47,648 nt of DNA from an uncultured Nitrospira sp. GTDB taxonomy: Bacteria > Nitrospirota > Nitrospiria > Nitrospirales > Nitrospiraceae. Positions within the stretch are counted from its first letter, which is position 1. Every line of letters begins with the position of its first letter. The stretch lies in contig CABVRW010000021.1 in NCBI GenBank assembly GCA_902500785.1, forward strand, positions 9,869 to 57,516, in the 5' to 3' direction. A program made the position numbers and the translations under genes. Under the pieces are notes generated by a model that saw only the letters and a program-made list of their open reading frames with translations, was not told the origin of the DNA and did no database searches. Of the stretch, positions 27,530 to 37,118 are shown one piece after another.

Positions 27530-29188
27530 TCAGACTCGCGCCCTACCAAGATGAGCCGCCTTGAGATGATCGGCGAGGCGCAAGGCCATGGCGACGATCG
27601 TCAACGTCGGATTGGCGTGGCTGGACGTCGGAAACACCGAACTGCTGGCGACAAACAGATTGGCTACTCCATGCACTCGACACTGCTCGTCCACCACGCC
27701 TTGCGAAGGATCGGCGGACATCCGCGTGGTTCCGATGTGATGGCCCAGCACCGCCTTCACGTCGTCCATCAATTGCGACACATCGTCACCCAAATAGGTC
27801 AGGTAGCCGCAGTTCTGTCGGCGCAACTCCTGATCGATGAGCTCATGCGCCCGTTGCACGCTTTTCCGGTCCTGCTCCGTGACTTGAAAATGAAGCCGCA
27901 GCCGCGGCATGCCGAGTTCGTCACACGCATCATCCAACGTCACGCGGTTGTCTCGATGGGGCACCTGTTCGCTCTGAAAATAGAGGTAATACGTATTTGA
28001 ACGTGACCGCATCAGCAAGGAAGGTATCCGCCGCCGTTGAAGCAGCCGCTTTCGACCGAACTTCGGGAGCACCGACAACGCCTGGGGCGATCCCGCCAGA
28101 ATATTCTTGATATGCCGCCAATAGAGGGCATACTTCCCCTTCCCTAATTGCTCCTGCTGCCTCCCCCCCAGCAAGCGTTTGAGCAAGAACGCCGCGGAAA
28201 GGACCGCATTGCCGTGGTCCGGATCTCCCACCAAGGGCCGATCCAACAACATGTACAGGTTCAAGAGGCGGTGCCGGCGCTGAGCCTGTTCCGAGAAGCC
28301 GATGCGCCGCCGGCAAAACACCCCCTGCGGATCGGCTTCATACCCGAACATGACGTCCTGTCCCGCCGTCAGGGTGGCGCTCGCAATCACGCCGTGAATA
28401 TGCGACATGTAGCCGCGCCCCAACCAATCTGAATGGTTACCGATCCCCTCTGGATGTACACGCCGCGATGCCAGCAGCAATCGCGTTGTTTCCAACCCGC
28501 CGCCGGCCAACACGATAGTGCGGGCGCGAACGGTGAAGCGACGACCGCTGAAGGTCGCCACGTCGACCGAGTCGATCCGCGTGCCGTCCGGTGAGGCGTG
28601 CAATTCAACCGCCAGGGCATGCAGCAGGACGCGCAGGTTCGGTGCACGCGTGAGGATCGGCCGATACACCGTTCCGAACTGCGTCGGTGGGCTCCAACGT
28701 TCAATGCAGGACGTATTCACATCCCCGTCCTCGAATCCTGGCAACATCGAAGATGGGGCACCGGGAAGGGCGGTCGACACACGGTAGTCGTACTCGCCGC
28801 ATTCACAATAGGTATGGGCACGTCGGTAATAGCCGTCCATCTCTTTCTGTGAGATCGGCCAACCGCTATATGCGACCCACTCGCGCCGATCGAAGTCTAG
28901 GGAATCGAACGGAATGCAGCGGCCGCCCCACAGAGATGTGGTGCCTCCGAGTTGCCGGTAACGAGCTTGATCCAGCGGCAGGTGACGGACCGGATCGTTC
29001 AGCGCGCCCTGATAGAGGCTCTGACTTGGTCCGGCTTTCGACTTACCGCCGGCTTCCAGTACAATCACGTCCAGGCCGGTCGCCAGCAATTCCATCGCCA
29101 ATGTGATCCCGGCGGCGCCCGCGCCGACAATGCACAGGTCGGCCGTTAGGGTCTCTCCGTCAGAGATCGATCGTGCATCAAGCAACAT
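27530..29188 (-). CDS. GMC-family FAD-dependent oxidoreductase
   Basis: 552-residue flavoprotein of the glucose-methanol-choline family. ADP-binding LCIVGAGAAGITLA (19-32), the LGGTTSLWGGRCIP element near residues 80-93, an internal FAD-domain AGGGLETTRLLLASRR, and the GMC C-terminal block IGTTRMSAD...NLFVASSSVFPTSSHANPT with candidate catalytic His residues. GMC enzymes oxidise alcohols, including sugars. No signal peptide, so probably cytoplasmic. It overlaps the aldo-keto reductase gene by 11 nt. A role in making an oxidised sugar for locus B is plausible but unproven; GMC enzymes are uncommon in EPS operons. Confidence 0.88.
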   Translation of the reverse strand: MLLDARSISDGETLTADLCIVGAGAAGITLAMELLATGLDVIVLEAGGKSKAGPSQSLYQGALNDPVRHLPLDQARYRQLGGTTSLWGGRCIPFDSLDFDRREWVAYSGWPISQKEMDGYYRRAHTYCECGEYDYRVSTALPGAPSSMLPGFEDGDVNTSCIERWSPPTQFGTVYRPILTRAPNLRVLLHALAVELHASPDGTRIDSVDVATFSGRRFTVRARTIVLAGGGLETTRLLLASRRVHPEGIGNHSDWLGRGYMSHIHGVIASATLTAGQDVMFGYEADPQGVFCRRRIGFSEQAQRRHRLLNLYMLLDRPLVGDPDHGNAVLSAAFLLKRLLGGRQQEQLGKGKYALYWRHIKNILAGSPQALSVLPKFGRKRLLQRRRIPSLLMRSRSNTYYLYFQSEQVPHRDNRVTLDDACDELGMPRLRLHFQVTEQDRKSVQRAHELIDQELRRQNCGYLTYLGDDVSQLMDDVKAVLGHHIGTTRMSADPSQGVVDEQCRVHGVANLFVASSSVFPTSSHANPTLTIVAMALRLADHLKAAHLGRARV

Positions 29189-30044
29189 GGCTAGACCTCA
29201 TTGCGACGTCCATCGCGCGCACATTCTCCCCCACATGCCGACGGCAACTCATTCCCGCCAGCACGACGCCGATCTCGGCACGCTGCACGAGAGGATACAA
29301 GGCATCGGAAACGGATCCTTTGGCGAGCGCATCATGGGCAAGCACCTCCCGTGCGATCACGCCCACCTGCTGGGCGCGTGCGCGCTCCAGCACCGGGATG
29401 GCCGCCTCCATACGGCTCCGGTCGAGAGGGATCTGCACACACGCGACATCCGGCTGTCCGAGCCAGTGGGCGGCATCCTCCAAAGATCGGCAGGACACGC
29501 CAAAGTGCCGCAACTTGCCTTGCGTCCTGAAACGTGTCAGCAACTCGAACACCGCATCGCGTTGCGGCATATCAACCGGAGGGTTGTGCAATAAAAAAAG
29601 ATCGATCCGATTCACGTTGAGACGACGCAAGCTTCCTTCGATTCTTCCGGAAAGATAGTCCGGGTGAAAACACTGCCGCTCCTGTCGGCGTCGTGCCCGT
29701 GTGGTGGCGACTCGTGCGCCGTGCCAGCGCCGCAGGAGTAGATTGGCGGCCGGCTTGATGAGTCGAACCACGCCTTCCATCGGTCCGACCGTTAACCCTG
29801 ACTTGGTGCAGAGAATCATTCCTTCGCCTCGGCTTCGAAGCAGCTTCCCCAGCAGCCGTTCACTATCGCCCTGACCATAGACGTCGGCCGTATCGAAAAA
29901 CGTAATACCCGCCTCCCTGGCATCGCAAAGACTCGCCTCCACCTCGGCTCGTGAGTACCGTGTCGCCAACGACGCGATCATCGAGCACCCGAAGCCAAGT
30001 ACGGATGGGATGAGGTCAGTGCTGCCGAGCCTGCGATACTGCAC
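29178..30044 (-). CDS. Aldo-keto reductase
   Basis: 288-residue NADPH-dependent oxidoreductase of the AKR superfamily. RRLGSTDLIPSVLGFGCSMI opens the barrel, catalytic Asp51 and Tyr56 lie in FFDTADVYGQGDSE, Lys81 in LCTKSG, and the active-site His in LFLLHNPP. GTG start at 30044 is preceded by AGGAG and lies inside the end of the GT4 gene (29-nt overlap); the end overlaps the GMC gene by 11 nt. Such nesting suggests the GT4, reductase and GMC oxidase are made together and act on a linked sugar-modification step. Confidence 0.9.
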   Translation of the reverse strand: MQYRRLGSTDLIPSVLGFGCSMIASLATRYSRAEVEASLCDAREAGITFFDTADVYGQGDSERLLGKLLRSRGEGMILCTKSGLTVGPMEGVVRLIKPAANLLLRRWHGARVATTRARRRQERQCFHPDYLSGRIEGSLRRLNVNRIDLFLLHNPPVDMPQRDAVFELLTRFRTQGKLRHFGVSCRSLEDAAHWLGQPDVACVQIPLDRSRMEAAIPVLERARAQQVGVIAREVLAHDALAKGSVSDALYPLVQRAEIGVVLAGMSCRRHVGENVRAMDVAMRSSHVA

Positions 30045-31200
30045 AGTTCGCTCCTATTCCCAGCACATCTTCATAGCGTGCCTCAGTGGTCCGCGCGATC
30101 GCTTCCCATGAGATGTTTCGAGCCGCCACTTGCACATTCTCCGCCATGCGCGCATATAGCTCCTCATCAATCAGAAGCCGCGCAATTGCCTGCGCCAGCG
30201 CGGCCGGATCCTTCGCAGGCACCAGCAAGCCGGTCACCTCGTCTTGAACGACTTCATCGAATCCGCCCACTCGCGTGGCAATGACGGGCTTGCCGAATCC
30301 GAACGCCGAAGCCAGGACTCCACTGTTCCAGCCATTCTCATACGGCAGAACCAACAGCTGTGCCGCGCTGAAGTAGCCGGCCATCTGCGCAAAACTCACA
30401 TACTGCGGCACTAAGCGCACTCGTTCCAGCAAACCCAGATCGGTCAGCTGGCGCTGCAACGGCGCGATGTCCATCAGCGGCTTCCCGACAATCAGCAGCA
30501 AGGCCTCCGGCACCTGCCGAAGAACCTCCGGTGCGGCGGATAGCAGCGTATGAATCCCTTTCCTCGGCTCAATCAGCCCGAAACAGAGCACGACTTTCTT
30601 CCCGGGCGGGATGTCCGGCGGTTCGGGGATGACATGCTTCCGCACGAAGGCCGTCAGATCAGCGATGGGAAGAACCGTTATCCGATCGGGTAACACGCCG
30701 AAATTGTCGATGACCAATGCCTCATTCTGTTTCGCGTTCAAGAAGACATGCCGCATGCGTGCATAGAGATAACGAAATGCTCGAATGTGATAGGGTCGAA
30801 GCGAGTTCGGCAGCACGTCCTGTGGGGTATAGACGAAGCACGTACTCCCCAGCATGCGGAGCATGGCCCACAACAGGATATACAGGGCCGGGTGCTGCGC
30901 CCCTTGGAGATGGACGACCTGTGGACGGAAGGTCAGACACGTCCACAGAAATCGAAGCAGTCGAAGCGGCCGTGGTCGATACCGGTCGAAGACCTCGATC
31001 GCCTCATAGCTCCTCGGATAATCCGCCAGTTCAAATCCCACACCGGTGGCAAGCACCACCCGGTGGCCACGCTGCGCAAGTGCATCGGCCAGGTTGTGCG
31101 TATACTGCACCGTCCCGGCACGCGGAGCCGGCGCGATAAACAGGATACGAAGTCCGTCGGCCGCTGTCTTCAGAGCGTCCGTCGCGTTACTGCTCTCCAT
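30016..31200 (-). CDS. GT4 glycosyltransferase
   Basis: 394-residue GT-B enzyme: RILFIAPAPRAGTVQYTHNLADAL at the start, then VLCFGLIEPRKGIHTLL and the donor-binding region YENGWNSGVLASAFGFGKPVIATRVGG. Only the first glutamate of the usual EX7E pair is retained; the second position is not Glu, unusual for GT4. Start ATG 31200 with GGTGAGG upstream. Adds a sugar to the locus B unit; donor unknown. Confidence 0.86.
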   Translation of the reverse strand: MESSNATDALKTAADGLRILFIAPAPRAGTVQYTHNLADALAQRGHRVVLATGVGFELADYPRSYEAIEVFDRYRPRPLRLLRFLWTCLTFRPQVVHLQGAQHPALYILLWAMLRMLGSTCFVYTPQDVLPNSLRPYHIRAFRYLYARMRHVFLNAKQNEALVIDNFGVLPDRITVLPIADLTAFVRKHVIPEPPDIPPGKKVVLCFGLIEPRKGIHTLLSAAPEVLRQVPEALLLIVGKPLMDIAPLQRQLTDLGLLERVRLVPQYVSFAQMAGYFSAAQLLVLPYENGWNSGVLASAFGFGKPVIATRVGGFDEVVQDEVTGLLVPAKDPAALAQAIARLLIDEELYARMAENVQVAARNISWEAIARTTEARYEDVLGIGANCAVSQARQH

Positions 31201-31246
31201 GCGGTGCCTCACCAGGTTTCATCGGAATATACGCTCGTACACCACG

Positions 31247-32620
31247 TCAGAATGTCGCGATCATTCGCAGGCTGACCTTGTTCGCCAGACGATTCGCGGA
31301 CGTGCCCAGAATGTCTTCCCGCTGATCAAACATGTCGTACCCCAGCCGAGCCACAAGCCACGACGCGGGCGTGTAGGACATGCCGACATTCCATTTCAAC
31401 GTGTGCACCGTCAAATCGTCTGAGCTGGTACTGGTAAGAATCCACGTCAGCCCGGCATCAAAAAGAACATTGTTCGCCAGACGGATCTTGGCCGACGCGC
31501 GCACAAAATCTCCAACGAGTGGTTGACTGAGCCCTCCCGACGGAGGAAACACGTCACGCATATAACTCAGCTCATACAACGCGTCTCCGATCGACTTTTT
31601 AATGGACGCCTGTGCGAGAACCTCGACTGTCGAAGGGTTCGGCTCCACACGAACCGCACCGATCGTTCCGCTGACCACCAGCGTCTCTGACAAATCCATT
31701 TCCTGGGTGATCAGCGCAGAATGCGATTGAAAATCACGCCCCTGCTGAAAATCAAAGAATCGAAATCGGTACTTCACCGTGGTACGCCCCCACTGCGTCT
31801 CGCGCACTCTCGCCCCTACCTCGCCTTCATGGGTCATACTGTCGATGGCACCCGGCGCATCGACAGACCAGCGAAAATTGCCATAGTTCGCCAGGAGATC
31901 CACGGACGGGGTGAGGCGGTGCTTAACCATCAAGGCAGCGATGTTGATGGAGGTGCGTCCGAATGCGCCAAGGATGCCGGGCACCTGCTGCTCCGTTGGG
32001 TCTTGAAATGATTCGAAGCGGTCAAACAGGGTCAGAGACGTCCGATCGGACAGGTTCCAGATTCCAAACAGCTCCCCATTCTGCCGCGACACCGCTCTGT
32101 TCTGATTGGTATTGTTCGCGTAAACTCTGGACTCCACCGCGTAATCAACGGAGAGCTGTCCATCCCGCCCGGACGTCCGATAACCCAGCCCCGGCGAAAT
32201 CTTGGTGATGTAATCGGACCCACGATTCTGCGGGGTAAAAAAGACGTTGTCCGTATATTCTTCGGTGAGCGTGAGTCGAGGCGTCAATCCCTCGCGGCGA
32301 ATCGGAGCGCCTAACAGCAATTTTTCCGACGCAGGCATCCGGTCATATCCCATTTGATTCTGCCAGGACGGTAATTCACCGAACTCACGCTGCGGCCGAA
32401 CAAACTCCGTGTTCTCCGACTCCTGTGCAAAGAGTATCGGCGGACACAGCCATGCACCGAAGGCTAATGCCATCCCGGCCAGCGGAAGACGCAACCAGTG
32501 GAAGGCCGACTCAGCCACCACCGCTGCCCCATTCCAAACGGTTCCTCGCCCGCTTACGCGGCCCGCAGGTGCGGCCGGACACTCATTTTTCTGTGACACT
32601 CGACTTCGCTTTCGTCCCAA
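31247..32620 (-). CDS. Outer-membrane beta-barrel protein of the EPS export type
   Basis: About 457 residues as a long reading; the N-terminal 30-50 residues may not be translated because the first start is a TTG and the signal peptide core (PLAGMALAFGAWLCPPILFA) begins near residue 46. The mature part is rich in alternating amphipathic strands and ends in ATF, as outer-membrane barrels do. It shares YTDNVFFTPQNRGSDYITKI with the barrel at 20073. It lies 21 nt after the short export protein, forming a periplasm-to-outer-membrane export pair for locus B. Confidence 0.82.
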   Translation of the reverse strand: MGRKRSRVSQKNECPAAPAGRVSGRGTVWNGAAVVAESAFHWLRLPLAGMALAFGAWLCPPILFAQESENTEFVRPQREFGELPSWQNQMGYDRMPASEKLLLGAPIRREGLTPRLTLTEEYTDNVFFTPQNRGSDYITKISPGLGYRTSGRDGQLSVDYAVESRVYANNTNQNRAVSRQNGELFGIWNLSDRTSLTLFDRFESFQDPTEQQVPGILGAFGRTSINIAALMVKHRLTPSVDLLANYGNFRWSVDAPGAIDSMTHEGEVGARVRETQWGRTTVKYRFRFFDFQQGRDFQSHSALITQEMDLSETLVVSGTIGAVRVEPNPSTVEVLAQASIKKSIGDALYELSYMRDVFPPSGGLSQPLVGDFVRASAKIRLANNVLFDAGLTWILTSTSSDDLTVHTLKWNVGMSYTPASWLVARLGYDMFDQREDILGTSANRLANKVSLRMIATF

Positions 32621-32641
32621 ACAGTTCCGCGATCACACGCA

Positions 32642-33244
32642 CTAGGGGACGATCACCGTGTCCCCGGGGCGAAGCATCACATTTTGATTCGTGTCTTCTC
32701 CCTGAACAAACTTGCTGTAGCTGAACGGAATGCGCTGTTCGTTGCCGCGCGCGGGGTTGACGATGAAGATCTTGTTCCGCGAGGCAAACGTGGTCAGCCC
32801 TCTGGCCATCGCCAGCGCCTGAATGACGGTCACCGGTCCTTTAAGATCAAAGACGCCCGGCTGCATCACTTCCCCCAGAACGAAGATACGAAAACTATGC
32901 GTCGCCTCTAGGATTACCGTGACCTGCGGATCTTGGATATGCTGCTTGAGCTGCTTATTGATCCGTTCCTCGATCTCTCCCAGCGTGAGCCCCTTGGCTT
33001 CAATTTCGCCGATCAACGGATAATTAAATTTTCCATCGGGACGAACGGTGACAATGGTCGACAACTCTTTGTGCTTCCAGATGAAGACGTTGAGCACATC
33101 GCCCGCGCCTAATCGAAACGGGCCGCTCCAGCCCGCTTCCGGAGACGCAACAACAACCGGCTCGTTCTCGGATGCCTGCACGACGGCCGCCAAACTCAGG
33201 ACCATGAAACACGCCGCCCAACTAGCGTGAAAAATACCTCGCAT
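32642..33244 (-). CDS. Wza-like polysaccharide export protein (short, poly-export plus SLBB)
   Basis: 200 residues with a signal peptide (about 1-24, ending VVQAS; no lipobox). A poly-export domain runs from about 40 to 115 (PFRLGAGDVLNVFIWKHKELS, VRPDGKFNYPLIGEI) and one SLBB domain follows (FRIFVLGEVMQPGVFDLKG). The short form is common in PEP-CTERM/EPS clusters. Strong ribosome-binding site GGAGGCGAG before ATG 33244. Works with the barrel encoded next to it. Confidence 0.92.
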   Translation of the reverse strand: MRGIFHASWAACFMVLSLAAVVQASENEPVVVASPEAGWSGPFRLGAGDVLNVFIWKHKELSTIVTVRPDGKFNYPLIGEIEAKGLTLGEIEERINKQLKQHIQDPQVTVILEATHSFRIFVLGEVMQPGVFDLKGPVTVIQALAMARGLTTFASRNKIFIVNPARGNEQRIPFSYSKFVQGEDTNQNVMLRPGDTVIVP

Positions 33245-33274
33245 GACTCGCCTCCCTCCACGTAACAGAAAATC

Positions 33275-34282
33275 TTAGTTCGTCTTGCTCATCAATAACG
33301 GCACGGTTCGCATCAACCCGGACGCCATGACAACGGCTCGGCACATCAGCAAAAATGGCGCGGCAATTCGTAATCCTGGATCCTCGCGAGGCAGTTGCCA
33401 CAGAAACGGCACCGCCGTGGCCGTGAAGAGGACGCCGGACAATGCCGCGACATAGATGGCATGAGGCACAAGAGGTATCAACGCGATCGCTCCCGCAGCC
33501 AGCACCACCGAACCGATCTGAAGCTTGAGCGTTTGCGGGGTATAGGAATCTCGGATAGCCTTCCCGGGAAACCGCTTGTACACCATGACCCGCCAGTAGG
33601 CCCGGCTATGTTTCTTCCGGAGATACTGTTTCAGTGTCGCCGGATGTTGGTGATAGACAATGGCCGATGGATTAAACTTGATCTTGTAGCCAGCCGTCGC
33701 GACCCGATAGGAGAGGTCCGTGTCTTCGTTGTCGGCAACGGGAAAACTGGTGTCGAAACCACCGATCGTACGAAACACCTCGCGGCGGAAACCCGCCGAG
33801 TAGGAGAACACCACGTCCACATATTCGGCAGCTGCCAGCTGACGATACCGGGCCTCAAACTCGGCCTGCGCGAAGCGAGCCACAAGACTGGTTTGCTGAG
33901 TTTTGTACGCACCCTTGACAGCCGCGATACCGGCCGAGCTGATCGGCGCCACCATTTCCTTGATCCAGTCGATGTGCGGCACGCAATCGGCATCGGTGAA
34001 CAAAAGGAACTCTCCGTGAGCGGCCTCTGCGCCGAGATTCCTGGCTGCCGCAGGCCCCTGATGGGCCTGGCGTATCACGCGGACACGTGGCTGCTCGTGT
34101 CCCCAATTCTTGACGCATCGTTCGATATACTCGGGCGTGCCATCCGTCGATCCATCATCGACGATGATGAGCTCGACCTCCCCAGCCGGAAATGATTGCC
34201 GGGCGAACGATTCCAGGCCGTCATGAATCGTCTTTGTGGCGTTGTATGCTGGAATGACGACCGTCACTCGAATTCCCATCAT
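33275..34282 (-). CDS. GT2 glycosyltransferase with C-terminal membrane helices
   Basis: 335 residues. GT-A family 2 domain: VVIPAYNATKTIHDGL, nucleotide-binding VDDGSTDGTPE (41-51), metal-binding TDADC (96-100), and an acceptor-side NEDTDLSYR near residue 185. Two or more hydrophobic helices follow (about 255-325), anchoring it to the inner membrane. Its ATG overlaps the polymerase stop (ATGA). Adds a sugar to the locus B lipid-linked unit. Confidence 0.92.
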   Translation of the reverse strand: MMGIRVTVVIPAYNATKTIHDGLESFARQSFPAGEVELIIVDDGSTDGTPEYIERCVKNWGHEQPRVRVIRQAHQGPAAARNLGAEAAHGEFLLFTDADCVPHIDWIKEMVAPISSAGIAAVKGAYKTQQTSLVARFAQAEFEARYRQLAAAEYVDVVFSYSAGFRREVFRTIGGFDTSFPVADNEDTDLSYRVATAGYKIKFNPSAIVYHQHPATLKQYLRKKHSRAYWRVMVYKRFPGKAIRDSYTPQTLKLQIGSVVLAAGAIALIPLVPHAIYVAALSGVLFTATAVPFLWQLPREDPGLRIAAPFLLMCRAVVMASGLMRTVPLLMSKTN

Positions 34283-35790
34283 GTCCTCATTTCTGCCCTG
34301 GCGGCAGGCAGGCGTTTCGCACGCTCATCTCTCCAGATTTGCTGCGGCTGTCCCTCATCGACTCGCGCGGAAAAGAATTCGCCCTCCTGTGATGCATTCG
34401 ACCGAGCCATATGTCCGATCGCCATGGCCATGGGCAACGTCAGCCAAATCTCGCGCACCATCGGTGTGATCATTAAAAACGCGATTTGCCCGATAAGAAG
34501 ACTCGTCAACAAGACCGCGTAGGAACGCAGGGCAGGAATACTAAGCCCGCGTTTGAGACACACGAAGGCCCATGCCCACATGCCGATAAATGCCGAAAGA
34601 GCGAAGACTCCCAGCTCACTCGCCACTTCGAGAAACATATTGTGGATCACCGCGGGGTGATAATAATGGTCGGCCCACGAGGGCAAATATTTGACATAGT
34701 GGTTGATAGCCTCTCCGAATCCGACACCAAACCACGGGTGCGCCCAAAAAAGATTCCAGCCGCCGACGATCGACTCCCGTCGAAAAGCGAGGCTCCCGCT
34801 GCTTTCGTTCAGATCAGCCTTGCCGAAGAGGCTCTGACTCTCCACGGTATGGATCCCGGCCTGAAACCATTCCGAGACAACCTGGTAGCTGAGACCTCCG
34901 GCCAGAGCCAGCACGAGCGCGATCACCGACAGCTTCCGCACGAGCTTGGATTGAAACCACAGGGCAACCACAATGAGAAGTGCGAAACCGACGACCGAAC
35001 TTCTCGCAAAGGTGTAGAACCAGGCATAGCCCATAAGGCCGAGCATAGCCCCAAGCGAGGCCTTCACCCATGGATGCTTCTCATGGAGAAGCAGGAATGT
35101 GGTGCAGGGCATGGCCATCAAAAAGAAACTTGCGAGAAAAATCGGATGGGCGGTGGTACCCTCGGCTCGAACCTTTCCCTCCGATATGGACATAAATGCC
35201 CCGTCTACTCCCCCTTCGCCGGGAAGACCGACGTTTCTTCGCCAATCTCCGGGCATCACAAAACCGTAGTGGACCTGGGCCGCCGTAATGAGCGCCTCAC
35301 CGACACCGGTAATCGTGATCACCCACAAGAGGCGACGGAGATCATCGGCCGTGCGATTGAAGGTCAGGGTCAAAAAGAAGAGCGTCCCATAAACCGGAAT
35401 CTTCGCCGCCTCGCCGGGAAATCCACGCAAGCCCTCCGCGAGGACGAGCGACAACAGCGAGGTCAGAAAGAACGTGCCGGCAAGGTAGCCTGCAGGCCAT
35501 CGCAAAAGAACCGGCCAAGGTCCGCGACGGATGAGCGCATTGATGGTCACCATGCCTATGGCCAACGGCGTGATCAGCTTGGTGACCGTCACGCCCCCCA
35601 ACAAATCAACCTGCACGGGAATGGTGGCGACAAGGATGAAATAGGGGAACGCTGCCGAGGCCATCATCCCGACACATGCACTGCCGGCAATCACCAAGGC
35701 CAAGGCTTTGGTTGAGAGCGCCAAGACGGAGGCGCCCAAAGTCGCGCCCACCAGAGTCGGAACAGTATATGTCGTTGCTCCCAGTTTCAT
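34279..35790 (-). CDS. O-antigen ligase/polymerase (Wzy_C domain)
   Basis: 503-residue polytopic membrane protein with about 10-12 helices. The Wzy_C signature is clear: FARSSVVGFALLIV, then WNLFWAHPWFGVGFGEAINH and the large periplasmic loop to HNMFLEVASELGVFAL. These proteins polymerise or ligate lipid-linked glycans in the periplasm; here it is most likely the locus B polymerase. ATG 35790 overlaps the flippase stop (ATGA), and the stop overlaps the next start. A longer in-frame reading to 36222 is spurious, lying inside the flippase gene. Confidence 0.9.
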   Translation of the reverse strand: MKLGATTYTVPTLVGATLGASVLALSTKALALVIAGSACVGMMASAAFPYFILVATIPVQVDLLGGVTVTKLITPLAIGMVTINALIRRGPWPVLLRWPAGYLAGTFFLTSLLSLVLAEGLRGFPGEAAKIPVYGTLFFLTLTFNRTADDLRRLLWVITITGVGEALITAAQVHYGFVMPGDWRRNVGLPGEGGVDGAFMSISEGKVRAEGTTAHPIFLASFFLMAMPCTTFLLLHEKHPWVKASLGAMLGLMGYAWFYTFARSSVVGFALLIVVALWFQSKLVRKLSVIALVLALAGGLSYQVVSEWFQAGIHTVESQSLFGKADLNESSGSLAFRRESIVGGWNLFWAHPWFGVGFGEAINHYVKYLPSWADHYYHPAVIHNMFLEVASELGVFALSAFIGMWAWAFVCLKRGLSIPALRSYAVLLTSLLIGQIAFLMITPMVREIWLTLPMAMAIGHMARSNASQEGEFFSARVDEGQPQQIWRDERAKRLPAARAEMRT

Positions 35791-37097
35791 GATCTTCTTA
35801 CATCCGGCATGACCGAGCGCGCTGCCAACCCAGACGATCTTCCGAGCTCCAACACATGCCAGAGGATGCCAACGATCATCAGCGACTGGACGAGACGAGA
35901 ACACAGCGTGGTCCATGCGGCTCCGACGGCCCCGAATTGCGGAATGAGCCAGACGGCGGTCAGCACCCAGGCGACTAAGCCTACGATTCCGGATAGCGTG
36001 TGCAGATGCGGCCGATTCATCGTATAGAGAACCAGATAGAGGGGATGCGTCACCAGGGTCCCCAATGTGCCGACAAACAACACCTGAAAGACGTCGACGG
36101 TGCCCTCGTAGGCTGAACCGAACAACCCAAGGACGAGCGGCCGCGCGAAAAATAGAAGGGGAAGCAATACGACCGCAATGAGTGCATATGCGGGAAAGGA
36201 GCGTTGCACATAGGATCGGCACTGTTCGATCCCGCTCAATCGGCTGACCTTCGGAAGTAACGCCGTCAACAAGCTAAGCGTCAAAAAATCCACTCCCATC
36301 AACAAGGAGGACCCGGCGCCATAAAGCCCGGCTTCGCGGGCATCCGCGAAATAGCTGAGCACCGGAACGCCCAGGTTGACTTGAAGCAGGAAGCAGAGAC
36401 TAGCCATCGCCGGCCACTTACTGAATCGAAAGAGTTCCCGTAACAATACGCCGTCGATACGAACCTGTGCCAAATGTCCGCGTAGCGCCCACATACCCGA
36501 TAGCGCACAGAGGAAATAGACGACAACGTGAGACCCCATGACCCCGCCCAGCGTGAGATATCCTCCTAGGGACAACACCGGCAGACTGAGAACCCTCAGA
36601 ATATTGATCAGCGGCACCATCACCCCATAGGTCCCGAATTCTTCACGGGCCTGCCACACCGAGAGGTTAAAACTCCACAACGCCGCGCCAAAGGAGCCGA
36701 CCAGCCCCAACACCACCGGGACCACATACGATTGGCTATGAAACACGCGCTCCGCACATTGCGCTCCCACGGTCACCCCGACCACGACAACCGGAATACC
36801 GAGCAGAATTCTCAGCGCGAGAGCATTGGTGAGCACTTCAGCCGCCTTGGAGGGATCTGCACGGCGATACATGGCATAAAACCGCACCACCCCTGGACTC
36901 AACCCGTCTCCTAGGAGGTCATTGCCGAAAATCAGAATCACGATGAACAGGGAAAACAATCCGAACTCTTCCGGCCCCATCCAGCGCGCGACGAGCAGGC
37001 TCATCACAAACCCCAGGCAAGCCCCGGTCATTTTTCCTGCAAACACCAGGGCGGCCTGCTGAGACAACACTTTTATGCCAGACCATTGAATCCACAT
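35787..37097 (-). CDS. Wzx-type flippase
   Basis: 436 residues with about 12-14 membrane helices and a MOP-superfamily flippase start (GKMTGACLGFVMSLLVARWMGPEEFGLFSLF), the LLPKVSRL element mid-protein and a late IVGLVAWVLTAVWLIPQFGAVGAAW block, typical of polysaccharide transporters. Flips the locus B lipid-linked unit. Translationally coupled to the following polymerase by an ATGA overlap. Confidence 0.9.
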   Translation of the reverse strand: MWIQWSGIKVLSQQAALVFAGKMTGACLGFVMSLLVARWMGPEEFGLFSLFIVILIFGNDLLGDGLSPGVVRFYAMYRRADPSKAAEVLTNALALRILLGIPVVVVGVTVGAQCAERVFHSQSYVVPVVLGLVGSFGAALWSFNLSVWQAREEFGTYGVMVPLINILRVLSLPVLSLGGYLTLGGVMGSHVVVYFLCALSGMWALRGHLAQVRIDGVLLRELFRFSKWPAMASLCFLLQVNLGVPVLSYFADAREAGLYGAGSSLLMGVDFLTLSLLTALLPKVSRLSGIEQCRSYVQRSFPAYALIAVVLLPLLFFARPLVLGLFGSAYEGTVDVFQVLFVGTLGTLVTHPLYLVLYTMNRPHLHTLSGIVGLVAWVLTAVWLIPQFGAVGAAWTTLCSRLVQSLMIVGILWHVLELGRSSGLAARSVMPDVRRS

Positions 37098-37118
37098 GTC
37101 TGCGTTACACCAGCCCCT

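Noticed and set aside
34486-35715. Long plus-strand open frame of about 409 codons
   Set aside because: Lies wholly opposite the O-antigen ligase gene, is highly charged and low in hydrophobic residues in the way antisense shadows of membrane proteins are, and has no domain.
35791-36222. N-terminal extension of the O-antigen ligase frame
   Set aside because: It lies inside the flippase gene in another frame; the ATGA overlap at 35787-35790 marks the true start.
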